A stretch of 33,250 nucleotides of DNA. Source: Acidobacteriota bacterium. Lineage in GTDB: Bacteria > Acidobacteriota > Terriglobia > Bryobacterales > JACQDG01. A program made the position numbers and the translations under genes. Under the pieces are notes generated by a model. That model saw nothing but the letters and a program-made list of their open reading frames with translations. It did no database searches and was not told the origin of the DNA. Below, piece by piece: positions 1 through 6,873 of this stretch; the stretch's first letter is position 1, and each line of letters begins with the position of its first letter. The stretch covers positions 1 to 33,250 of the forward strand of contig JACQDG010000034.1 of assembly GCA_016201185.1 (NCBI GenBank), in the 5' to 3' direction.

Positions 1-2
1 CT

Positions 3-233
3 CCCAGCCACACGCTGGAGCTGATCGGGCAGATGAAGCGCGAGAATATAAAGGCGATCTTGGTCGAGCCCTATTTCGACCTGCGCACGCCGGAATCCAT
101 CGCTCGCATGACCGGGGGCACGGTGCTGGTCATGCTGCCTTCCGTGGGCGGAGTGAAGGAAGTGAAAGATTATTTTCAATTGTTTGATTACGATATCAAT
201 TTACTGACCGGCGTTTTTGCCCGCGTGAAGTAG
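3..233 (+). CDS. Metal ABC transporter substrate-binding protein, C-terminal part (partial)
   Basis: This is the last 76 codons of a reading frame that enters from the left edge, so the gene start is not in the window. The visible part reads ...LVEPYFD...ARMTGG..VLVMLPSVGG...YFQLFDYDINLL, which matches the C-terminal lobe of the TroA/ZnuA cluster A-I solute-binding family that captures Zn2+ or Mn2+ outside the cytoplasmic membrane. The stop TAG is at 231-233 and the permease ATG follows 8 nt later, as expected for a binding-protein/permease operon. The ATPase subunit is not visible and may lie upstream. The metal cannot be decided, because most metal ligands are in the missing part. Family assignment is from sequence pattern and from the neighbouring permease. 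Confidence 0.82.
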   Translation, partial: PSHTLELIGQMKRENIKAILVEPYFDLRTPESIARMTGGTVLVMLPSVGGVKEVKDYFQLFDYDINLLTGVFARVK

Positions 234-241
234 GAGGCCCC

Positions 242-1126
242 ATGGATATGCTGTCATTCTTGCTGCCGCCGTTTATCGCCAGCCTGATCCTGACCGGGAT
301 CCACGCCTACCTCGGCGTGCACGTGGTGGAGCGGGGCGTGATTTTCGTGGACCTGGCACTGGCCCAGATTGCCGCCCTGGGAACCACCGTGGCCTTGCTC
401 TATGGCATGGACCCGCACAGCCAGGCCACCTATTGGGTCAGCTTGACATTCACCTTTATCGGCGCGGCCGTCTTCGCCACGATTCGCGGCTACCGGGCGC
501 GCATCCCCCAGGAGGCGATTATTGGAATCTCCTATGCTGTGGCTTCGGCGGCGGCCATCCTGGCGATGAGCAAGGCCGTCGGCCAGGCCGAGCACCTCAA
601 GGAAATGCTGGTCGGCAACATCCTCACCGTGTCCTGGACCGAGGTCAAGAAGACAGCCGCGCTGTACGGCGCCATTGGGCTGTTTCACTACCTGTTCCGG
701 CGCAAGTTCCTGCTCATCTCCATGGATCCCCGGGCAGCCGAAGAGGAGGGCATCTCGGTGCGCTTCTGGGACTTCTTGTTTTATGCCTCGTTCGGCTTCG
801 TGGTCACCTCCTCGGTGGCCATCGCCGGAGTGCTGCTGGTGTTCTGCTACCTGATCGTGCCGTCAGTCGCGGCCATGCTGTACGCGGAGCGGATCGGACC
901 GCGACTCGCTATCGGCTGGACGATGGGAACGCTGGTTTCGGCCCTCGGTGTGTTCCTTTCCGTCAAGATCGATCTGCCGACCGGCGCCACCATGGTGTGC
1001 ACGTTTGGGATTGTGCTGGTGTTGATGGCTGCCATCCGCGGGACAGTGATGCGGGCGCTCGGAAGAATGAACCAGGTGGAGGCCAAGGCGGCGCCGGTGG
1101 CGAGCCAGTCGCAGTTGCGGGGCTGA
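242..1126 (+). CDS. Metal ABC transporter permease (ABC-3 / ZnuB family)
   Basis: This 294-residue integral membrane protein forms the channel of a zinc/manganese-type ABC importer. It has about eight hydrophobic segments spread over the length. Family features include the early YLGVHVVERGVIFVDLALAQ segment (residues about 23-42), where ABC-3 permeases place the first conserved loop, and the AGVLLVFCYLIVPS segment in the last third. An AGGAGG-like ribosome site (GTAGGAGGCC) sits just before ATG 242 and fixes the start. It lies 8 nt after the binding-protein gene and is surely co-transcribed with it. The length is usual for the family. The C-terminal 25 residues are Ala/Gln-rich and probably a cytoplasmic tail. 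Whether the substrate is Zn or Mn is not resolvable from this gene. Confidence 0.9.
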   Translation: MDMLSFLLPPFIASLILTGIHAYLGVHVVERGVIFVDLALAQIAALGTTVALLYGMDPHSQATYWVSLTFTFIGAAVFATIRGYRARIPQEAIIGISYAVASAAAILAMSKAVGQAEHLKEMLVGNILTVSWTEVKKTAALYGAIGLFHYLFRRKFLLISMDPRAAEEEGISVRFWDFLFYASFGFVVTSSVAIAGVLLVFCYLIVPSVAAMLYAERIGPRLAIGWTMGTLVSALGVFLSVKIDLPTGATMVCTFGIVLVLMAAIRGTVMRALGRMNQVEAKAAPVASQSQLRG

Positions 1127-1183
1127 AAGCGGGCGCCGTCGCAGCGCCTCAATTTGGAGTAACATTGAAGAAGGCGCTTCCCG

Positions 1184-1438
1184 ATGACGAGAAAAGTCAA
1201 ACTGATCGTTGAAAGGCACGAAGACGGTTATATCGCCTACCCGCTTGGCTTGCGTGAAGGGGTTGCTATTGTGGGTGAAGGAGACACTTACGAAGAGGCT
1301 CTGGCTGACGTCACCTCGGCCGTCCGTTTTACCCTCGAAACCGCCAGGGAAGACGAAGTTTTTGACGATGAATTGTCCGTGCTTGAGGCCGTCGTCACTG
1401 AAGCCGAGGTGCCCGTAGGTATCAAAGTTCCCGGTTGA
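1184..1438 (+). CDS. hicB: HicB-family antitoxin
   Basis: This 84-residue protein has the compact HicB-like fold pattern: an N-terminal strand (KVKLIVERHEDGYIAYPLGL), a central GEGDTYEEALADVTSAV segment resembling the HicB GxTxEEAxxN helix, and an acidic C-terminus. HicB neutralises the HicA mRNA interferase and usually represses its own operon. No separate HTH or ribbon-helix-helix tail is visible, so this is the single-domain type. Its TGA (1436-1438) overlaps an ATG (1438-1440) that would start hicA, the arrangement expected of a co-translated antitoxin-toxin pair in hicB-hicA order. A weak purine-rich stretch (GAAGAAGG) lies about 9 nt before the ATG. Another ORF in frame 3 over the same region is a shadow. 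Confidence 0.75.
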   Translation: MTRKVKLIVERHEDGYIAYPLGLREGVAIVGEGDTYEEALADVTSAVRFTLETAREDEVFDDELSVLEAVVTEAEVPVGIKVPG

Positions 1439-1655
1439 TGCCCCGAGGGCAAGGGTTATTAGGGCTTTTGAGCTGCTTGGATTTCACATAGTACGAGAAG
1501 GGAACCACATCGTCATGCAGCGCGAGGGTCCCAAGGGCGATCGAACTACATTGACGCTGCCCAACCATCCGAGAATCAAGGCTTCCACGCTGCGCGGCGC
1601 TTGTTCACAGGCGGGCCTTCTCCGAAACGAGTTCCTGAAAGCCTATCAGCAGTAA
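1438..1655 (+). pseudogene. hicA: HicA-like mRNA interferase, probable one-base frameshift at its start
   Basis: Frame 3 from about 1455 to the TAA at 1653-1655 encodes VIRAFELLGFHIVREGNHIVMQ, PNHPRIKASTLRGACSQAG and FLKAYQQ in series. This is a clear HicA pattern: the dsRBD-like fold, the GNH catalytic histidine, and the PNHP...TLRG..QAG block. The frame has no ATG, GTG or TTG after its last upstream stop (TAG 1416-1418). The obvious ATG at 1438, overlapping the hicB stop, is in frame 1 and ends after 17 codons. Adding one C to the CCCC run at 1441-1444 would join ATG 1438 to the HicA frame and give 72 residues, normal for HicA. So either the toxin is broken by a single-base slip or the read has a homopolymer error. 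Initiation at a rare codon such as ATT is a weaker alternative. Confidence 0.68.
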
Positions 1656-1660
1656 TTCCT

Positions 1661-1684
1661 GGGCTCAAGGCGGTTCATGAGCCC
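1661..1684 (+). terminator. Possible weak hairpin terminator after hicA
   Basis: GGGCTCA (1661-1667) pairs with TGAGCCC (1678-1684) around a 10-nt loop, 5 nt after the hicA stop. There is no T-tract afterwards, so an intrinsic terminator is only a possibility. Confidence 0.25.
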
Positions 1685-1743
1685 TCCTGAAGGGATGTTG
1701 TCTTAAGCAACACACCTATTGTTGTTGATGGAGCTTCTGGGGT

Positions 1744-1761
1744 GCCAAACTCTCGTTTGGC
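1744..1761. promoter_or_regulatory. Perfect inverted repeat in the leader of the kinase array
   Basis: GCCAAAC (1744-1750) and GTTTGGC (1755-1761) form a perfect 7-bp inverted repeat around TCTC. It lies 67 nt before the first kinase ATG in a 172-bp gap (1656-1827) of visibly lower GC than the genes. A TAAGAT at 1767-1772 could be a -10 element, which would place the palindrome over the -35 position, as for an operator. The gap holds no other gene. The structural repeat is certain; the role as operator or RNA hairpin is inference. Confidence 0.35.
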
Positions 1762-1815
1762 TAGTGTAAGATGGGGGATTGCAATTCTCTTGCTTGCTGA
1801 GTTCACGCACCTCGT

Positions 1816-1820
1816 GGAGG
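1816..1820 (+). promoter_or_regulatory. Ribosome binding site of the first kinase
   Basis: GGAGG lies 7 nt before ATG 1828. It is the best Shine-Dalgarno sequence in the array and supports that ATG. Several later copies start with almost no intergenic space. Confidence 0.6.
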
Positions 1821-1827
1821 ACGGCTA

Positions 1828-4257
1828 ATGGCCATTAGCGCGGGGACCCAAATCGGCCCCTATGAGATTGTTGCGCCCATCGGGGCGGGAGCCATGGGAG
1901 AGGTGTACCGGGCCAAGGACGCGCGGCTCGGGCGGGAAGTGGCTGTTAAGGTTCTGCCGCCCGCGCTCTCTTCCGATCCGGACCGGCTCCGCCGCTTCGA
2001 GCAGGAAGCCCGGGCCGCCGGGATGCTGAACCACCCCAACATTCTGGCCATTTACGATATTGGGACCTACGAAGGTTCCCCCTATCTGGTCTCGGAGCTG
2101 CTGCAAGGCGAGACCCTCCGCGACCGCCTGGGCGGCGCGGGTATAGGTCTCCGTAAGACCGTTGACTATGCCCTGCAGATCGCCCGCGGCCTGGCCGCCG
2201 CCCACGAGAAGGGCATCACCCACCGGGATCTCAAGCCGGAAAACATCTTCATAACCAAAGACGGCCGGGCGAAAATTCTCGATTTCGGCCTGGCCAAGCT
2301 GACCCGGCCGGAGGCGCTGGGCGGCGACGGCAGCAACGCTCCCACCATCGACGGTCAGACCCAGCCCGGCGCTATTCTGGGCACGGTCGGCTACATGTCG
2401 CCCGAGCAGGTACGCGGCCAACCGGTTGACCACCGCTCGGACCTCTTCACCTTCGGGGCCATCCTCTACGAGATGATCTCCGGCCGCAAGGCCTTCCGCG
2501 GGGCATCGGCGGTGGAGACGATGAACGCCATCCTGAAGGAGGAGCCGGAGGAGCTTTCGGCCATTAACCCGAACTCGCCGCCGGCCCTGGAGCGAAACAT
2601 CCGGCATTGTCTGGAGAAGAACCCGGAGGAGCGGTTCCAGTCGGCGCGCGATGTGGCGTTCGACCTGGAGGCGCTGCTGGGTGCGCTCGGTCCTACCACT
2701 ACGGTCATGCCGGTGGAGGGCGGACGGAAGACCAGTTCCGGAGTGGCGGCGGTGATTGGCGCGGCACCGGAAGTGGGCAAGCGCCGGCTCGCCACCCTGG
2801 CCCTGGCCGGCGTGGCCTTGCTCGCCCTTTACACTATCGGCGTGGGCTTCTTTGTCAGCGCCCGCAGCGGGAATTCCGGCCCGCCTTCGTTCCACTTGCT
2901 CACTTTCCGCCGCGGCACCATCCTTTCGGCCCGCTTCGCTCCCGACGGCCAGACCATCGTTTACGGCGCGCGCTGGGACGGCAGTCCGTTCGAGTTGTTC
3001 TCCACGCGCCCCGAAAGCCCCGAATCCCGCTCGCTCGGTTTTCCCGGCACGGAGATCCTGGCCATTTCACCCTCCGGCGAGATGGCTATCTCCTCCGGGC
3101 GGCATCCTGTGGGCGGCTTCGTCTACAGCGGTACGCTGGGGCGGGCTTCGCTGGCCGGCGGCGCTTCGCGCGAAGTCCTCGAGGATGTCCAGCAGGCCGA
3201 CTGGGCGCCGAACGGAAGCAGCCTGGCCGTGGTGCGGAATGTCGGCGGGCGAAACCGCATCGAGTTTCCCGTCGGCAAGATCCTCTACGAGACGGCCGGG
3301 TGGATCGGCAACCCGCGCGTCTCGCCCCAGGGTGACCTGGCTGCCTTTATCGATCATCCGGTCCAGGGCGATGACGGCGGGACTGTGTCGGTCGTTGATC
3401 TGAACGGAAAGAAGAGAATTCTTTCCGGCGGCTGGGTGAGCACCCAGGGCCTGGCTTGGTCGCCCAAGGGGGATGAGGTCTGGTTCACGGCGACCAGAGT
3501 CGGGGCGGCCCGCGCCCTCCATGCCGTCTCCCTGGCAGGCAAGGAGCGCCTGGTGGCGCGGGTGGCGGGCATCATGACCCTCCTTGACATCTCGCGCGAC
3601 GGGCGGGCCTTGATGACCATGAGCAATGAGAGGCAGGGGATTATCGCTCAGCCCCCCGAGGAGACCAAGGAACGCGACCTGTCGTGGCTCGATGCTTCCG
3701 GTATTCGCGACATTTCCCCAGACGGGCGGGTAGTGCTCTTCAGCGAAAGCGGGGAAGGCGGCGGCGCCACTTACACTATTTATATTCGTAAGACAGACGG
3801 CTCGCCCGCGGTGAAAATCGGCGAAGGGATGGTGCAGAGGCTTTCGCCCGACGGAAAGTGGGCGTTGGCGATCACCTACGGCACTTCCAACCCGCAACTG
3901 GTTCTGTTCCCGACCGGGCCGGGCGAGCCAAAACCGCTGGTGGACGGGAGCATTCGCTACCAAGCGGCGGCCTGGTTTCCCGACGGGAAGCGGGTGGCGT
4001 TCATTGGCAACGAGCAGAGCCATGGATCACGACTCTACCGGAGCCTCTATCTATACCGGCGCGGTGAATTGCCCACCAAGGCCTACCGGCTCGATCTTGC
4101 GAGCGGGAAGAAGGAGCTGTGGAAGCAGTTCATGCCGGCGGACCACGCCGGGGTGGATAATCTATCCCCCATTCTCGTGACGCCCGACGGCAAGGCTTAC
4201 GCTTACACATATAGCCGGGCCCTATCCGACCTGTACCTGGTCGAGGGAGTAAAGTAG
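1828..4257 (+). CDS. Membrane Ser/Thr protein kinase with PD40 propeller sensor, array copy 1 (shortened sensor)
   Basis: An 809-residue receptor-type kinase. The kinase domain spans about residues 11-280: glycine loop GAGAMG (19-24), VAVK lysine K41, probable helix-C E60, HRDLKPEN with H132/D134, DFG at 152-154, SPE at 191-193. All catalytic residues are present. One TM helix (about 321-343) follows a linker, then PD40/TolB-like repeats seen as FAPDGQTIVYGA, SPSGEMAIS, SPQGDLAAF, SPKGDEVWFTA, SPDGRVVLF, SPDGKWALA and FPDGKRVAF. Such kinases phosphorylate Ser/Thr of unknown targets in response to an external cue. Compared with copies 2-7 it lacks about 60-70 residues between RLY and RSLYLYRRG near the end, so one propeller repeat is gone in frame. 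GGAGG before ATG 1828 supports the start. Copy 2 starts 12 nt downstream. Confidence 0.93.
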   Translation: MAISAGTQIGPYEIVAPIGAGAMGEVYRAKDARLGREVAVKVLPPALSSDPDRLRRFEQEARAAGMLNHPNILAIYDIGTYEGSPYLVSELLQGETLRDRLGGAGIGLRKTVDYALQIARGLAAAHEKGITHRDLKPENIFITKDGRAKILDFGLAKLTRPEALGGDGSNAPTIDGQTQPGAILGTVGYMSPEQVRGQPVDHRSDLFTFGAILYEMISGRKAFRGASAVETMNAILKEEPEELSAINPNSPPALERNIRHCLEKNPEERFQSARDVAFDLEALLGALGPTTTVMPVEGGRKTSSGVAAVIGAAPEVGKRRLATLALAGVALLALYTIGVGFFVSARSGNSGPPSFHLLTFRRGTILSARFAPDGQTIVYGARWDGSPFELFSTRPESPESRSLGFPGTEILAISPSGEMAISSGRHPVGGFVYSGTLGRASLAGGASREVLEDVQQADWAPNGSSLAVVRNVGGRNRIEFPVGKILYETAGWIGNPRVSPQGDLAAFIDHPVQGDDGGTVSVVDLNGKKRILSGGWVSTQGLAWSPKGDEVWFTATRVGAARALHAVSLAGKERLVARVAGIMTLLDISRDGRALMTMSNERQGIIAQPPEETKERDLSWLDASGIRDISPDGRVVLFSESGEGGGATYTIYIRKTDGSPAVKIGEGMVQRLSPDGKWALAITYGTSNPQLVLFPTGPGEPKPLVDGSIRYQAAAWFPDGKRVAFIGNEQSHGSRLYRSLYLYRRGELPTKAYRLDLASGKKELWKQFMPADHAGVDNLSPILVTPDGKAYAYTYSRALSDLYLVEGVK

Positions 4258-4269
4258 GAACCTTCGGCC

Positions 4270-6873
4270 ATGCTGGCAGCCGGGACGAAACTTGGCCCTT
4301 ACGAGGTGCTGGCTCCCCTGGGCGCCGGCGGCATGGGTGAGGTTTACCGGGCCAGGGACGCCAGGCTCGGGCGGGACGTGGCCATTAAGGTCTTGCCGCC
4401 GGCCCTCTCCTCCGATCCGGATCGGCTCCGCCGCTTCGAGCAGGAAGCCCGCGCCGCGGGCATGTTGAACCACCCCAATATCCTCGCGGTCTACGACATC
4501 GGCACCCACGAGGGCGCTCCCTACCTGGTTTCCGAGCTGCTGGAAGGCGAAACGCTGCGGGACCGCTTGAAAAGCGGGGCACTAAGTCTTCGTAAGACCA
4601 TCGACCACGGCCTGCAGATGTCCCGTGGCCTGGCCGCAGCCCATGAGAAGGGCATCACGCATCGCGATCTCAAGCCGGACAACGTTTTCGTTACCAAGGA
4701 CGGCCGGGTGAAGATCTTTGATTTCGGCCTGGCCAAGCTGACTCGGCCGGAAGCGGAGTTCAAGGAAGGATCCAACGCGCCGACCTTGGGAGACCAGACC
4801 CAGCCCGGCGCCATCCTGGGGACCGTGGGCTACATGTCTCCGGAACAGGTGCGCGGGCAGCCGGTTGACCATCGCTCGGACATTTTCACTCTCGGCGCCA
4901 TTCTCTACGAAATGATTTCCGGCCGGCGGGCTTTCCAGCGAGGCTCGTCGGTGGAGACCATGAACGCGATCCTTAACGCCGAGCCGCCGGAACTGACGGC
5001 CGCGGACAACGTAATTCCTCCGGCGCTCGAGCGGCTCGTGCACCACTGCCTGGAGAAAAGCCCGGAGGAGCGCTTCCAATCCGCGCGCGACATTGCCTTT
5101 GATCTGGAGACGCTATCGGCAATCACGGGCGCTACCACGACGGTGATGGCTCCCCTCGCCGCGCCGGAAGGCCCGGCAGCGGCCGCGCCGGCCCCGGTCC
5201 CCAAGTGGCGGCGCATGCTGATGCAGGCCCTGGTCATTCTGGCGGTGCTGGCTGGCGGGTTCATTGTAGGCCAGCGCTTTGGTACAGCGCCTCCTCCTTC
5301 TTACCAGTTGCTCACGTTCCGCCGCGGCTCGATCCTTTCAGCCCGCTTTGCCCCCGACGGTCAGACGATCGTCTACGGCGCCAGTTGGGATGGCAACCCC
5401 GTCGAGGTCCTCACGACTCGCCCCGAAAGCCTGGAGTCGCGCTCCATTGGCCAGCCGGCCACCGAGATTCTCTCTATTTCTCCTTCCGGCGAGATGGCCA
5501 TCTCGCTGGGCCGGCATGGTGCCGGGCCTTTCCTTTATAGCGGGACACTGGCGCGGGCGTCGATCGTCGGCGGCGCTTCGCGAGAGATTCTCGAGGACGT
5601 GCAACAGGCCGATTGGGGACCGGACGGGGCCAATCTTGCCGTCGTGCGGGGCGTCGCAGGACGCAACCGCCTCGAGTACCCTGTTGGGAAGACGCTCTAT
5701 GAGACGGCGGGGTGGATCGGCCACGCGCGGGTCTCACCCAAGGGCGATCTGGTCGCCTTCATCGATCATCCCGTGGTGGGCGACGACGGCGGGGAGATTG
5801 CGGCCGTGGACCTCGCCGGGAAAAAGAAGACGCTTTCCAGCGGCTGGATCAGCGCCATGGGCCTGGCCTGGTCTCCGGGTGGAAGCGAGATTTGGTTCAC
5901 CGCGACACGCAGCGGCAGCGGGCGTGGTATTCATGCTGTTTCTCTCTCCGGGAAAGAGCGCTTGGTCACCAGGATCGGCGGCACGCTGACCCTTCACGAC
6001 ATCTCGCGCGAGGGACGCGTTCTGCTGACACGGGACAGTCAACGACAGGGGATTATCGCTGCTGCGGGCGGCGAAAACGAGCGGGATCTTTCCTGGCTCG
6101 ATTTTTCCGGGGTTCGTGACATTTCACCGGACGGCAAGACGATCCTCTTCAGCGAGACCGGAGAAGGCGGCGGCTCGACCTACGGCCTCTACATTCGCAA
6201 GACCGACGGCTCGCCCGCCGTGCGGATCGGTGAGGCCGGCGCCATGGGCCTTTCTCCTGACGGGAAGTGGGCGCTGGGGATCGCACGGCGTAGAGGGGGA
6301 GCTCAAATGGTTCTTTTTCCGACTGGGCCCGGGGAGCCGAAGCCGCTCCCGCGCGATGCGCTCAACTATCAGTCGGCCAGGTGGTTTCCCGATGGAAAGC
6401 GGTTCTTCATTACAGGCCACGAGCCGGGGCATGCCACCAGACTCTACGTTAAAGATCTGAATGGGGGCCAGCCACGCCCATTCACACCAGAGGGAACGAC
6501 CGGGCACTTGTCTCCTCCTTCGCCCGATGGGCGGTTTGTTCTCGCCAGAAACCCGGGGGGAAAGTCTTTTCTTTATCCGGTGGAAAACGGGGAGCCTGTC
6601 CCGATTCCGGCGTTTTCGTCCGGGGACCAAACTGCCGGATGGAGCGCCGATGGCCGCTCCATTTACGTGTACCGTCGGGGGGAGTTGCCCACGAAAGTTT
6701 ATCAACTGGATCTGGCGACGGGCCGGAAGGTGCTTTGGAAACAGTTCATGCCTGCCGATCCCGCCGGGGTCGATGCTCTTTCTCCCATCATCGTAGCGCC
6801 TGACGGCAAATCCTATACTTACACCTATAATCGGATGCTCTCGGACCTGTACTTGGTCGAAGGACTGAAATAA
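4270..6873 (+). CDS. Membrane Ser/Thr protein kinase with PD40 propeller sensor, array copy 2
   Basis: An 867-residue, full-length member of the array. Kinase landmarks: GAGGMG (18-23), VAIK K40, HRDLKPDN with H131/D133, DFG 151-153, SPE 190-192; all are intact. A Pro/Ala-rich linker (about 290-312) leads to one TM helix (about 316-334). The outer domain shows nine PD40-like motifs (FAPDGQTIVYGA, SPSGEMAIS, SPKGDLVAF, SPGGSEIWF, SPDGKTILF, SPDGKWALG, FPDGKRFFI, SPDGRFVLA, SADGRSIYV) and ends ELWKQFMP-like ...LYLVEGLK. It starts 12 nt after copy 1; AGGAA just after the preceding stop may serve as ribosome site. It is a little unusual in having HRDLKPDN instead of KPEN and KIFDFG instead of KILDFG. 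The signal sensed and the substrates are not known. Confidence 0.94.
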   Translation: MLAAGTKLGPYEVLAPLGAGGMGEVYRARDARLGRDVAIKVLPPALSSDPDRLRRFEQEARAAGMLNHPNILAVYDIGTHEGAPYLVSELLEGETLRDRLKSGALSLRKTIDHGLQMSRGLAAAHEKGITHRDLKPDNVFVTKDGRVKIFDFGLAKLTRPEAEFKEGSNAPTLGDQTQPGAILGTVGYMSPEQVRGQPVDHRSDIFTLGAILYEMISGRRAFQRGSSVETMNAILNAEPPELTAADNVIPPALERLVHHCLEKSPEERFQSARDIAFDLETLSAITGATTTVMAPLAAPEGPAAAAPAPVPKWRRMLMQALVILAVLAGGFIVGQRFGTAPPPSYQLLTFRRGSILSARFAPDGQTIVYGASWDGNPVEVLTTRPESLESRSIGQPATEILSISPSGEMAISLGRHGAGPFLYSGTLARASIVGGASREILEDVQQADWGPDGANLAVVRGVAGRNRLEYPVGKTLYETAGWIGHARVSPKGDLVAFIDHPVVGDDGGEIAAVDLAGKKKTLSSGWISAMGLAWSPGGSEIWFTATRSGSGRGIHAVSLSGKERLVTRIGGTLTLHDISREGRVLLTRDSQRQGIIAAAGGENERDLSWLDFSGVRDISPDGKTILFSETGEGGGSTYGLYIRKTDGSPAVRIGEAGAMGLSPDGKWALGIARRRGGAQMVLFPTGPGEPKPLPRDALNYQSARWFPDGKRFFITGHEPGHATRLYVKDLNGGQPRPFTPEGTTGHLSPPSPDGRFVLARNPGGKSFLYPVENGEPVPIPAFSSGDQTAGWSADGRSIYVYRRGELPTKVYQLDLATGRKVLWKQFMPADPAGVDALSPIIVAPDGKSYTYTYNRMLSDLYLVEGLK

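Noticed and set aside
433..1212. Frame of 259 residues overlapping the metal permease
   Set aside because: It is a shadow in another frame of the ABC-3 permease, with a Gly/Arg/His-rich translation and no family pattern.
1825..2895. Long antisense frame over kinase copy 1 (356 residues), and similar ones over the other copies, e.g. 9678-10961
   Set aside because: They lie opposite conserved kinase genes, are rich in Arg/Gly/His/Ala, show no family features, and recur at the same place in each copy as expected of mirrored high-GC codons.
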